The position numbers were made by a program, and so were the translations under genes. 64,000 nucleotides of DNA. Origin: Microbacterium timonense. Lineage in GTDB: Bacteria > Actinomycetota > Actinomycetes > Actinomycetales > Microbacteriaceae. Where the stretch lies: contig NZ_OLMV01000003.1 of the NCBI RefSeq assembly GCF_900292075.1, positions 186,001-250,000 on the forward strand, given 5' to 3'. Positions 51,082 through 59,361 of this stretch are shown in pieces (the first letter of the stretch is position 1; each line of letters begins with the position of its first letter). The notes beneath the pieces are model-generated. The model ran no database searches and was not told the origin of the DNA. It was given only the letters and a program-made list of their open reading frames with translations.

Positions 51082-52848
51082 CTACTCCTCCGCAGCGCCG
51101 AGATCGGACTGGGACACGAAACGCGCGACCGTTCCCGCCACCCGATCGAGCTCGATGACGACCAGCGTGTTCTCACCGGCCTGCAGCGCCGCGGCCGGCA
51201 CGTACAGCGTCCGCTGCGGACCGTTGCTCCAGTACCGACCGAGCAGGAACCCGTTGACGAGAGCGAAGCCCTTCCCCCACCCGGACGTGTCCAGGAAGAG
51301 GTCCACGGGCGCATCGAGAACGAACGACCCGCGCAACAGGAACGGCGCCACCCCGGATGGCGCTTCGACGACGGCGGAGGCATCCGTGATCGACGCGCCG
51401 AGCGCCGCGACGTCGATCGGCTCCGCCGTCCACCCCGTGAGCAGGACGCCGTCCAGCGTCACCGGACCGATGAGACCCTTCGGTTCACCGAGGCGCGAGG
51501 CATAGTTGACCCGCCCCTGCTCCTCGACGAGCACGCGCAGCCGGCGACCCGGCGGCGGCACCAGCGCGTTCTCGTGACGCGTCCGTGACAGCGTGCCGAC
51601 CGCGACCCCGTCGACCGACACCCACGCCTGATCGCGCACCTCCCCGATCGCGAGCACCCCGCCACGCCCGCCGAGCTCCACCTCGTACGACACCAGGGCA
51701 CTGAGGTGCCCGAGCTGCTCGAACGTGGGCGGCGCGTCGAACGTGGGCGGCACCTCGAACACCGACCTCGCATCCGACGCGACGGCGTCCATGTGCACCT
51801 CGAACGCCGGAGCGGCGGCGCTCCGCGCGGGCGCCTCATCGGGCACCGGAGCATACTTCGCGATCACGTCGCGGAACGCGAAGAACTTCTCGGTCGGGTC
51901 GCCGCGCTCGTCCAGCGGCGCGTCGTAGTCGTACGACGTGACGATCGGCAGATAGCGGCCCTTGTCGTTGGCGCCGTTGGTGAGGCCGAAGTTCGTGCCG
52001 CCGTGGAACATGTAGAAGTTCACGGATGCCCCAGCAGCCAGCAGCGCCTCCAGCTCGGCCGCCGAGTCCGCCGCCGAGGTGGTGTGGTGGTAGGCGCCCC
52101 ACCAGTCGAACCAGCCGTCCCAGAACTCGGCGCACATGAGCGGCCCCGTGGGCTGGTGACGGCGCAGCGTCGCGAGCCGTTCCGTCGCGCGCGAGCCGAA
52201 CGACCCGGTGAGGTGCACGCCCGCCACGCTGCCGTCGCGGAGCATCTGGTCGGTCGGCTGGTCGATGGTCGTGAGCGGCACCGTGATCCCGGCATCCTTC
52301 GTCACCCGCACGAGGTGCTCCAGATACGCCGTGTCGTTCCCGTAGGCGCCGTACTCGTTCTCGATCTGCACGAGGATGACGGGCCCGCCGCGGTCGATCT
52401 GGCGCGGAGCGACGATGTCGTAGACACGCTGCAGGTACGTCGTCACCTCGGCGAGGTACGACGGCTCCGAGCGACGCAGCCCGATCCCCGGCATCCCGGT
52501 GAGCCACACCGGCAGGCCGCCGTTGTGCCACTCGGCGCAGATGTACGGCCCCGGCCGCACGATCGCGTGCATGCCCTCGGCGGCGACCAGGTCCAGGAAC
52601 GCGCCGAGGTCGTTCCATCCGGTCACGTCCCACTCGCCGCGGACCGGCTCATGGGCGTTCCACGCGACGTAGGTCTCGATCGTGTTGAGGCCCATCAGCC
52701 GCGCCTTGCGGATGCGGTCCGCCCACTGGCCCGGGTGCACGCGGAAGTAGTGGATCGCACCCGACAGCACGCGGAACGGCTCGCCGTCCAGCAGGAAGTC
52801 CGACTCTCCGATCGCGAACGATCGAGCGGTGGATGCCGCCGCCGTCAT
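51082..52848 (-). CDS. Beta-galactosidase, glycoside hydrolase family 35
   Basis: 588 residues. The GH35 barrel (residues ~15-330) has the acid/base Glu165 in QIENEYGAYG and the nucleophile Glu241 in MCAEFWDGWFDWW. RVLSGAIHYFRVHPGQWADRIRKARLMGLNTIETYVAWNAHEP is the family's N-terminal block. Two beta-sandwich domains follow. No signal peptide is visible, so it probably acts on imported oligosaccharides. It is the last gene of the uronide cluster, with an ATGA overlap with the aldolase gene. Beta-galactosides are frequent side groups of pectins and of glycan degradation products, but the substrate is not fixed. Confidence 0.94.
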   Translation of the reverse strand: MTAAASTARSFAIGESDFLLDGEPFRVLSGAIHYFRVHPGQWADRIRKARLMGLNTIETYVAWNAHEPVRGEWDVTGWNDLGAFLDLVAAEGMHAIVRPGPYICAEWHNGGLPVWLTGMPGIGLRRSEPSYLAEVTTYLQRVYDIVAPRQIDRGGPVILVQIENEYGAYGNDTAYLEHLVRVTKDAGITVPLTTIDQPTDQMLRDGSVAGVHLTGSFGSRATERLATLRRHQPTGPLMCAEFWDGWFDWWGAYHHTTSAADSAAELEALLAAGASVNFYMFHGGTNFGLTNGANDKGRYLPIVTSYDYDAPLDERGDPTEKFFAFRDVIAKYAPVPDEAPARSAAAPAFEVHMDAVASDARSVFEVPPTFDAPPTFEQLGHLSALVSYEVELGGRGGVLAIGEVRDQAWVSVDGVAVGTLSRTRHENALVPPPGRRLRVLVEEQGRVNYASRLGEPKGLIGPVTLDGVLLTGWTAEPIDVAALGASITDASAVVEAPSGVAPFLLRGSFVLDAPVDLFLDTSGWGKGFALVNGFLLGRYWSNGPQRTLYVPAAALQAGENTLVVIELDRVAGTVARFVSQSDLGAAEE

Positions 52849-53504
52849 CGGGCCGCTCTCGTCTGCAGCACGGCGGCGAGACGCTCCAGCTGCGACGCGT
52901 CTTCGAGCGCCGATCCCACCGCCGCCACACGCACGCCGGCGTCGAGGAACTCCTCGACGTTGGATGCGTCCAGCCCACCGGTGGCCACGAACCGCACCTG
53001 CGGGAACGGTCCGCGGATGTGTCGGAACCAGCCGCTGCCGAGCCACGTCGCAGGGAACGCCTTCAGCCAAGTGAGGCCGAGCGAGACGGCCAGCTGCACC
53101 TCGCTGGGCGTCGCGACGCCGGGAAGGATCGGGATGCCGGCATCCTGCGCCGCGCGCACCACGACCGGGTCGAGCCCGGGCGAGACCAGGTACGCCGCCC
53201 CCGCCTCGGCGGCCAGCGCCACCTGCGCCGGGGTGATGATCGTGCCGGCACCGACGATCTTGCCGCGCTCGGCTGCGATCCGAACGACCTCGCACAGCGC
53301 ACGCTCGTCCTCCTCGGTCTGCAGCGGCACCTCGACCGAGTCGATGCCGAGTTCCCACGCCGTCTCGGAGAGCCGCACCGAGCGCTCGACGCCCATGCCG
53401 CGCAGGATCGCCATGAGCGGTGCCGACGCGAACGCCGTCTCGAACCAGTCGGCGTGAGCCGCGGCATCCACTCGGTTCGTCACGGGGGTGGGCTGAGAGG
53501 TCAT
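52845..53504 (-). CDS. eda: 2-dehydro-3-deoxy-phosphogluconate aldolase (KDPG aldolase)
   Basis: A 219-residue class I aldolase. It cleaves KDPG to pyruvate and glyceraldehyde-3-phosphate. The Schiff-base Lys148 lies in LKAFPATWLG, with AILRG near the N-terminus, VEVPLQTE and GAGTIITPAQV matching the family, and a C-terminal FVATGGLDASNVEEFLDAGV phosphate site. It completes the unsaturated uronate pathway begun by KduI, KduD and KDG kinase in the same cluster. It also overlaps GH35 by 4 nt. Confidence 0.94.
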   Translation of the reverse strand: MTSQPTPVTNRVDAAAHADWFETAFASAPLMAILRGMGVERSVRLSETAWELGIDSVEVPLQTEEDERALCEVVRIAAERGKIVGAGTIITPAQVALAAEAGAAYLVSPGLDPVVVRAAQDAGIPILPGVATPSEVQLAVSLGLTWLKAFPATWLGSGWFRHIRGPFPQVRFVATGGLDASNVEEFLDAGVRVAAVGSALEDASQLERLAAVLQTRAAR

Positions 53505-53543
53505 GCGGGCATCCTTCGTGAGTGGTGGTCGGTCGTTGTCCGA

Positions 53544-53614
53544 GGTTTGGGGCGTGTCGCGAGCGTTCGGGGCGCAGGCCGCGCGCCCCGAACGTTCGGG
53601 ATGCGCCCCAAACC
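53544..53614. repeat. Nested inverted repeat between KDG kinase and aldolase genes
   Basis: The outer arms GGTTTGGGGCG (53544-53554) and CGCCCCAAACC (53604-53614) are 11-bp perfect complements. The inner arms CGTTCGGGGCGC (53564-53575) and GCGCCCCGAACG (53583-53594) are 12-bp complements around a 7-nt loop. The whole spans 71 nt in the 163-bp intergenic gap of co-oriented genes. It may lower read-through from the kinase gene to the aldolase gene. Confidence 0.75.
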
Positions 53615-53667
53615 CGTGGTGAGGGGAGGCCGGCGACCCGAGCCCGTCATGAGGGAGCCGGAGCCCA

Positions 53668-54573
53668 TCACGAGGGGATGCCGGCGGCCGGCGCGGGGTC
53701 GTCGATGGAGTCGGTCGTCGTCTGTAGGGTGCGGGCGGCGCGTTCGTGCCCCGCGCGCAGCCGCGCCCGGACGGGGTCGCCCGAGAGCCGACCCGCGAGG
53801 TATCCCCCGGCGAACGCGTCGCCCGCGCCGACCGCCTCGACGACCTCGACCACGAGCGCCGGCTCGAACACCTCCTCGCCTCGGACGAACGCCGTGGCGC
53901 CGACGTCGCCGTCCTTGACGATGAGCTCGGACACCTCGGGAAGCAGAGCCCGCACGTCGGCCGCCGCCGGCGTGCCCCACAGCGTCTCGGCCTCGTCGCG
54001 GCCGACGAGCACGATGTCGGCGCGTCGCGCGAGTTCGAGCAGCGCGGGCGCGGCCGTGGGGGCGTCCCACAGCGGCGCCCGGTGGTTGACGTCGAACGAC
54101 ACCGTCACGCCACGGGCCCTCGCGCGCTCGATCACCCGGGTGAGGAAGGATGCGGCAGACGACGAGATCGCGGCCGTGATGCCCGACACGTGCAGCAGGT
54201 CCACACCGTCGAACGACACGGCATCGGCGTCGGCCTCTGACAGGTGCGCGGCCGCGGACCCGCGGCGGTAGTAGAGCACACCGTTGCCGGGATCCTTCAC
54301 GTACATGCCGGTGGGGTGCGCGTCGTCGAAGATGACCCGCGACACGTCGACGCCGCGACCCGAGAGCTGCCGGGCGATGCGGTGCCCGAGCGCGTCGGCG
54401 CCGAGCCGGCTGAACCACACCGCGCGGTGACCGAGCGCCGCCACGTGCGCGGCCACGTTGGACTCCGCTCCCCCGGCATCCAGCAGAAAGGCGTCGGCGT
54501 CCACCACGGGTGTTGCGACGACCGGGGTGACCATCGCCATCGTCTCGCCGATGGCGAGCAGGGTACGCGGCAT
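53668..54573 (-). CDS. kdgK: 2-keto-3-deoxygluconate kinase, PfkB family
   Basis: A 301-residue ribokinase-type kinase. The N-terminus LLAIGETMAMVTPV is typical of KDG kinases. GGAESNVAAHVAALGHRAVWFSRLGAD contains the first PfkB signature, and VVEAVGAGDAFAGGYLAGRL is the second with the catalytic Asp. It phosphorylates KDG to KDPG with ATP. Its place between KduI and KDPG aldolase supports the substrate. The ATG at 54573 was chosen over one 27 nt upstream, because the family begins here. Confidence 0.93.
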   Translation of the reverse strand: MPRTLLAIGETMAMVTPVVATPVVDADAFLLDAGGAESNVAAHVAALGHRAVWFSRLGADALGHRIARQLSGRGVDVSRVIFDDAHPTGMYVKDPGNGVLYYRRGSAAAHLSEADADAVSFDGVDLLHVSGITAAISSSAASFLTRVIERARARGVTVSFDVNHRAPLWDAPTAAPALLELARRADIVLVGRDEAETLWGTPAAADVRALLPEVSELIVKDGDVGATAFVRGEEVFEPALVVEVVEAVGAGDAFAGGYLAGRLSGDPVRARLRAGHERAARTLQTTTDSIDDPAPAAGIPS

Positions 54574-54621
54574 GTCGCCAGCGTAGTCAGGATGCGGCAT
54601 CCCTCACCCTTCCGGCCGCCG

Positions 54622-55473
54622 TCACCGCAGCTCGGTGACCGGCGCCGCGTCCATGTCGTCGAAGGCCTGGTTCTCACCGGCCATCGCCCACACGAACGAG
54701 TAGGCGGCGGTGCCGACGCCGGAGTGCAGCGACCACGACGGCGAGATGACGGCCTGCCGGTCGGCGACGACGAGGTGACGGGTCTCTTCGCGCTCGCCCA
54801 TGAGGTGGATGACGCGTGCGTCCTCGGGGAGGTCGAAGTACAGGTAGCACTCGGTGCGACGGTCGTGGGTGTGCGCCGGCATGGTGTTCCACATCGACCC
54901 CGGATGCAGCTGCGTGACGCCCATCACGATCTGGCAGCTCTTGATGCCGTTCTCGTGGATGTACTGGTTCAGCGTCCGGCGGTTCGAGGTCACCTGGTCA
55001 CCGAGCTCACGCACCGTGCCCTCGCCGGGCGAAACCAGCGCCGCCGGGTACGCGGTGTGCGCCGGAGCGGAGAAGAGGTAGAACTGCGCCCCTGATTCTC
55101 CCGAACCGGCAGCGTCGGCGAACGACACCTCGCGGATGCCGCGACCGAGGTACAGGCACGCACCGGTGACGAGCGTGTACTCCTCGCCGTCCGCGGTCAC
55201 GGTGCCGTGTGCGCCGACGTTGACGATGCCGATCTCGCGGTGCTCGAGGAAGTAGTCGCTGCGGATCTCGGGGTAGCCGCCGAGCTCCAGCACGCCACCG
55301 GCGGGAACCGCGCCGCCGAGCACGATGCGGTCGTGGTGGGTGTAGGTGAGGCGGATCTCGCCGGGCACGAAGACGTCGGGGATGAGATACGTGTCGCGCA
55401 GCTGCTGGGTCGTCATGCCCGGGATCTGGGCGGGGTTGGTCGCGTAGCGCTGCGGGATGTGCGTGTCGGTCAC
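54622..55473 (-). CDS. kduI: 5-dehydro-4-deoxy-D-glucuronate isomerase (KduI)
   Basis: A 283-residue cupin-fold isomerase. It converts DKI (5-keto-4-deoxyuronate) to DKII. The zinc site is suggested by WNTMPAHTHDRRTECYLYFDLPE (His, His and Glu in family spacing) and later PSWSLHSGVG. VLGGAVPAGGVLEL and REIGIVNVGAHGTV match KduI. The GTG at 55473 follows AGGAGAGAATCC and was chosen over a 40-residue upstream extension. It works with the dehydrogenase KduD encoded 58 bp upstream. Confidence 0.95.
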   Translation of the reverse strand: MTDTHIPQRYATNPAQIPGMTTQQLRDTYLIPDVFVPGEIRLTYTHHDRIVLGGAVPAGGVLELGGYPEIRSDYFLEHREIGIVNVGAHGTVTADGEEYTLVTGACLYLGRGIREVSFADAAGSGESGAQFYLFSAPAHTAYPAALVSPGEGTVRELGDQVTSNRRTLNQYIHENGIKSCQIVMGVTQLHPGSMWNTMPAHTHDRRTECYLYFDLPEDARVIHLMGEREETRHLVVADRQAVISPSWSLHSGVGTAAYSFVWAMAGENQAFDDMDAAPVTELR

Positions 55474-55531
55474 GGATTCTCTCCTGGTTCTGCGTGTCTG
55501 TCTGGGGTGTGCTTGCGCGAGGGCGCGGCGA

Positions 55532-56296
55532 TCAGCGGACGAGCCAGCCGCCGTCGACGGGGATGACGGCGCCGGTGACGTAGGAGGCGGCATCCGAGGC
55601 GAGGAACACGAAGACGCCCTGCAGATCGGATGCCTCGCCCCAGCGTCCCGCGGGGATGCGCGAGAGGATCGACGCGGCGCGATCCTCGTCGGCGCGCAGC
55701 GGCGCGGTGTTGTCGGTGGCCATGTAGCCGGGTGCGACCGCGTTGACGGTGACCCCGGCGGCGGCCCACTCGTTGGCGAGCGCCTTCGTCAGCCCCGCCA
55801 CGGCGTGCTTGGACGCGGTATATGCCGGAACGAGAATGCCACCTTGGAACGACAGCATCGACGCCACGTTGATGATCCGCCCGCTGCCCTGCGCGAGCAT
55901 GTGGCGACCGGCCGACTGCGAGAGGTGGAACACCGCGTCGAGGTTGATGGCGAGCACGTCGTCCCAGTCTTCGAGCGGGTACTCGGCAGCGGGTGACCGG
56001 CGGATCGTGCCGGCGTTGTTCACGAGGATGTCGAGGCCGCCGAGCTGCGCGATCACCTCGTCGACGGCCGCGGCCAGTTCGTCCGGCGTGGCCGAGACGA
56101 GATCGCGCTGCACCCGGTGCACCCGGCGACCGGTGGCAGCGATGAGCTCGGCGGTCGCGGAGGCATCGCCCCGGTCGAGCAGAGCGACGTCCGCGCCGGC
56201 TTCGGCCAGCGCGACGGCGGCCCCCTGCCCGAGGCCGCGGCTCGAGCCCGTGACGAGCGCGACCTTGCCGTCGAGGCGGAACGAGTCGAGGATCAT
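55532..56296 (-). CDS. kduD: 2-deoxy-D-gluconate 3-dehydrogenase (KduD), SDR family
   Basis: A 254-residue short-chain dehydrogenase. The cofactor motif TGSSRGLGQG is at 16-25, followed by LVNNAGTIRR, and the catalytic YTASKHAVAGLTK with Ser in VASMLSFQGG. The start MILDSFRLDGKVALV matches KduD proteins. It reduces DKII to KDG with NAD(P)H. Its start is tied to the FAH-family gene by a 4-nt overlap, so the two are translated together. Confidence 0.94.
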   Translation of the reverse strand: MILDSFRLDGKVALVTGSSRGLGQGAAVALAEAGADVALLDRGDASATAELIAATGRRVHRVQRDLVSATPDELAAAVDEVIAQLGGLDILVNNAGTIRRSPAAEYPLEDWDDVLAINLDAVFHLSQSAGRHMLAQGSGRIINVASMLSFQGGILVPAYTASKHAVAGLTKALANEWAAAGVTVNAVAPGYMATDNTAPLRADEDRAASILSRIPAGRWGEASDLQGVFVFLASDAASYVTGAVIPVDGGWLVR

Positions 56297-57426
56297 GCGT
56301 AGGCCTCCTGGGTGGTCATCGGTCGTTGAGCGGAGAGCGCGCCAGAGCCCGCAGAGGATTCGGCGGAGCCCGGCGACGACGCTTCGACTCGCTCCGCTCG
56401 CTCAACGACCGAGGGGCGAGCGGGCGACGTTTCGACTGGCTCCGCTCGCTCAACGACCGAGGGGCGAGCGGACGACGTTTCGTCTCGCTCCGCTCGCTCA
56501 ACGACCGGGGAGTGAGCGGGCGACGTTTCGTCTCGCTCCGCTCGCTCAACGACCGGGGGGCGCGAAGGGGCGACGAAACGGGTGGTGAGCTCACCGATCC
56601 GCGAGATGCGCACCGTGACCTCGTCGCCGTCGGCGAGCGGGCGGTGCGCGGCCTGCGCGGCGGGGAGCTTCTGCGGCGTACCGGTCGACACGACGTCACC
56701 GGGCTCCAGGGTCATCACCTGGCTCAGATGATGGATCACGTAGGCGACGCTGAAGATGGTGGTCGAGGTGGACTGCGACACGGTGACGACGCCGTCGCGC
56801 ACGACCTCCACGAGCAGGTCCTGCGGGTCTCCGACCTCGTCGGGCGTCACGACCCAGGGCCCGAGCGGCGCGAACCCGTCGGAGCACTTGCCGAGCGCCC
56901 ACTGACTCTGCCGGCGCTGCCAGGCGCGGTCCGACACGTCGTTGAGGATCGTGTACCCGCCGACGTGATCCAGGGCGTCCTCGAGCGACACCCGCTGCGC
57001 GCGGCGGCCGATGACGACCGCGACCTCGCCCTCGTAATCGACATCTGTGGCCCCCGGCGGGATCACGACCGGGTCGTTCGGGCCCGCGAGCGTGTTCGGG
57101 GTCTTCACGAATACATCCGGGTACTCCGGGTCGTCGGCGGTCGGGTCTACGCCGTCGGGCACGTGCCCGCGGTAGTTGTAGCCGAGGCACAGCATCTTGC
57201 CCGGCACGACCGGCGCGGCAAGCGCCGACGCGTCCAGCGGCGGCAGCGAGTCAGCGTCAGCAGCCGCCACGGCGGCCCGCGCCGCCGCCAGCGCCGCGGC
57301 ATCTGTCAGCAGTCCCACGACCGACCCGGCAAGGTCGCCGAGATCCAGCACGCGATCGCCGGCCACGCCGGAGACGAGGGCCGCGGGCCTCGCCCCCGAT
57401 CCCGACGCGTAGGTGACGAGCCTCAC
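56293..57426 (-). CDS. FAH-family protein with a C-terminal 16-residue repeat array
   Basis: 377 residues. The fumarylacetoacetate-hydrolase fold is at ~65-275, with metal-binding acidic residues in DVDYEGEVAVVIGRRAQRV and the family motif GGYTILNDVSDRAWQ, then LGKCSDGFAPLGPWVV. Such proteins cleave or decarboxylate 2-keto acids. In uronate and deoxysugar clusters, related enzymes act on diketo-deoxy acids, which fits here without proof. From about residue 288 the protein continues as four 16-residue units (VVERAERDETS core) encoded by a 48-bp tandem repeat, then an Ala/Ser-rich end. The GTG start overlaps the upstream GH88 gene by 4 nt. Confidence 0.9.
   Translation of the reverse strand: MRLVTYASGSGARPAALVSGVAGDRVLDLGDLAGSVVGLLTDAAALAAARAAVAAADADSLPPLDASALAAPVVPGKMLCLGYNYRGHVPDGVDPTADDPEYPDVFVKTPNTLAGPNDPVVIPPGATDVDYEGEVAVVIGRRAQRVSLEDALDHVGGYTILNDVSDRAWQRRQSQWALGKCSDGFAPLGPWVVTPDEVGDPQDLLVEVVRDGVVTVSQSTSTTIFSVAYVIHHLSQVMTLEPGDVVSTGTPQKLPAAQAAHRPLADGDEVTVRISRIGELTTRFVAPSRPPVVERAERDETSPAHSPVVERAERDETSSARPSVVERAEPVETSPARPSVVERAERVEASSPGSAESSAGSGALSAQRPMTTQEAYA
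56381..56558. repeat. 48-bp tandem array, four units, in frame at the 3' end of the FAH-family gene
   Basis: Units start at 56381, 56429, 56477 and 56525, a spacing of exactly 48 bp. Each contains a 34-nt copy of the dispersed repeat found at 1132-1239, 16360-16392 and in cysN (GTTTCGTCTCGCTCCGCTCG then CTCAACGACCG), with a 14-nt spacer of Gly/Ala/Ser-coding sequence. They read as 16-residue protein repeats on the minus strand. Confidence 0.95.
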
Positions 57427-58607
57427 CAGTACTTCCTCCACTGCGGACGGGCGACCCGCATGAGCGCCTCCAGGTAGAAGTAGTCGCCCCACAGGGTTCC
57501 CTCGTCGACGCCGTTGCCCTTGGGCAGGTCGTACACGGAGTGCAGGATGAGCGCGTCGGAATCTTCGGGCGCGGCGGGCGTGTAGCCGGTGACGAGCGAG
57601 GCGAGGATCGAGTGGGCTCGGGCCGTCCACTCCGCGGCGCGCTCGGCATCCGTCTCGACCGCCGCGAGCTCCAGCAGGCCGCAGACCGCGATCGCGGCGG
57701 CGGAGCTGTCGCGGGGGGCGTCGCTGCCGTCGGTGTACACCAGGTCCCAGAACGGCACCTCGTCGGCCGGCAGGTGCTGCAGGAAATAGTCGGCGCAGCG
57801 GCGGGATGCCTCCAGCAGCCGTTCGTCGCGGGTGACGGCGTAGTTCATGGCGAACCCGTAGATGCCCCAGGCCTGGCCGCGCGCCCAGCACGACTCGTCG
57901 AAGGCGCCCTGCTCGGTCGCACCGCGCAGCGGCTCGCCGGTCTCGGCATCCCAGTAGAACGTGTGGAAGGTGGAGTCGTCGTCGCGGAGGATGTGCTCGC
58001 GCAGCTGCGCGGTGTGGCGCACGACCGCATCGGCGAAGCGGGCCTCACCGGTCTGCTCGTGCGCCCAGGTGAGCAGCGGCATGTTCATCAGGCTGTCGAT
58101 GATCGTGCGGCCGCGCTGAGCCGGATCGGACAGGTCGCCCCAGGCCTGGATGATGCCCGCGGGCTCAAGGAACCGCCGCATCAGGTGGTCGGCTGCCAGC
58201 AGCGACGCGTCCCGGGCGCGCGGGTCGCCCACCAGCCGCCACGCGGCGACGGTCGAGAGCGTGTACAGGAAGCCGAGGTCGTGCGTGTCGAGGTCCTCCT
58301 CGGCGCGCACGCGGCGGTCGAAGTCGGCGACGTCGACCAGGGCCGCCTCACGGAACTCGTCGTCGCCGGTGAGCTCCCAGGCCAGCCACAGCATGCCCGT
58401 GCGGAAGCTCGTGGTCCAGCCGCGGTTCCCACCGAGCGGGATGCCGCCCTCGGCGGGGCGCAGGCGGTAGTGGTCGTCCACCGTCGTGTCGTCGGGATAG
58501 GCACCCCCGAACGTCGCGATGTTGCGCCGGATCGTCGACAGCGCCGCCGCGATGGCGGTGTCGGTCGAGAGGGCTCTGGTGCCCGAAGCGGGCGAGGTGG
58601 ACGTCAT
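57423..58607 (-). CDS. Unsaturated glucuronyl hydrolase, glycoside hydrolase family 88
   Basis: A 394-residue (alpha/alpha)6 hydrolase. It removes the terminal unsaturated uronate from lyase products by hydrating its double bond. Candidate catalytic residues are Asp110 (THDLGFLYT) and Asp171 (TIIDSLMNMPLLTWA), matching the two catalytic aspartates of the Bacillus enzyme. SCWARGQAWGIYGFAMNYA and the closing GNGVDEGTLWGDYFYLEAL are typical GH88. No signal peptide is present, so it is cytoplasmic and acts after import. The product feeds KduI. GH88 enzymes act on glycosaminoglycan, gellan or xanthan fragments, so the substrate is unclear. Confidence 0.94.
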   Translation of the reverse strand: MTSTSPASGTRALSTDTAIAAALSTIRRNIATFGGAYPDDTTVDDHYRLRPAEGGIPLGGNRGWTTSFRTGMLWLAWELTGDDEFREAALVDVADFDRRVRAEEDLDTHDLGFLYTLSTVAAWRLVGDPRARDASLLAADHLMRRFLEPAGIIQAWGDLSDPAQRGRTIIDSLMNMPLLTWAHEQTGEARFADAVVRHTAQLREHILRDDDSTFHTFYWDAETGEPLRGATEQGAFDESCWARGQAWGIYGFAMNYAVTRDERLLEASRRCADYFLQHLPADEVPFWDLVYTDGSDAPRDSSAAAIAVCGLLELAAVETDAERAAEWTARAHSILASLVTGYTPAAPEDSDALILHSVYDLPKGNGVDEGTLWGDYFYLEALMRVARPQWRKYW

Positions 58608-58649
58608 GGAGGGGATCCTTCGGAGTGGGAGGAAGAGGATGCCGCGGCC

Positions 58650-59357
58650 TCAGGCGCGCGCGGCAGCCTTCTCGTCGAGGTCGAGCACGGGACGGAGGGT
58701 GAAGCGGGAATTGGTCCACGCGAGGTAGAGCGCCGCGGATGCGGTCAGACCGAGTCCCAGCGCCGGCGCCGCGGCGAAGACGGCGGCCTGCAGACCGAGC
58801 ACCACGAGGGAGGCCGCGGTCAGGTACCAGCGGCGCAGGCTGAGGTAGAGGCTCGCGCGCACGACGTCGCGCAGGCGCGCGGTGGGCACCTCGGCGACCG
58901 CGACGAACGCGACGAGCCCTACCGCCACCACGAGCAGCGCGAGCACGGCGAGCAGCGGCACGGTGACGACGGCGGCTGCGGTGTTCGACAGCATCCGTAC
59001 GTCGACCAGCAGCACCACGATGATCGCCGTCACCGCCGCGCCCAGCAGGAGGGCGCGCCACCACGTGTCTCGAAGCCCCGCCACGAACGCGCGGATGGGT
59101 CCGCGTCCGCCGTCGGAGTGCTCGCGGAAGGCGCGGAACGCGCCGACCAGGCCCGGGGCCGCGAGCGGCAGGGCCACAGCCAGCAGCGGCCACGAGTACA
59201 TCGGGTCGGTCGTGACCAGCAGCACCACCAGCGGCAGGCACGCGACCACCAGCAAGAGGTTCACGATCAGACCGAGGTAGATCATTCCGATGAGCGACGC
59301 CCACGTCTCGTGCGAGACGAGGCCGCTGAGCTTGGCGAAGGTGCTCTGCTTCTTCAT
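58650..59357 (-). CDS. DUF624 (YesL-like) membrane protein
   Basis: A 235-residue protein with six hydrophobic segments. The start KKQSTFAKLSGLVSHETWASLIGMIYLGLIVNLLLVVACLP and FRAFREHSDGG match DUF624/YesL, a family encoded inside sugar ABC transporter operons (YesL in the Bacillus rhamnogalacturonan cluster). Its role is unknown, perhaps in assembly or regulation of the importer. It starts 4 bp after the permease gene. The C-terminus (RPVLDLDEKAAARA) is polar. Confidence 0.85.
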   Translation of the reverse strand: MKKQSTFAKLSGLVSHETWASLIGMIYLGLIVNLLLVVACLPLVVLLVTTDPMYSWPLLAVALPLAAPGLVGAFRAFREHSDGGRGPIRAFVAGLRDTWWRALLLGAAVTAIIVVLLVDVRMLSNTAAAVVTVPLLAVLALLVVAVGLVAFVAVAEVPTARLRDVVRASLYLSLRRWYLTAASLVVLGLQAAVFAAAPALGLGLTASAALYLAWTNSRFTLRPVLDLDEKAAARA

Positions 59358-59361
59358 CGCG

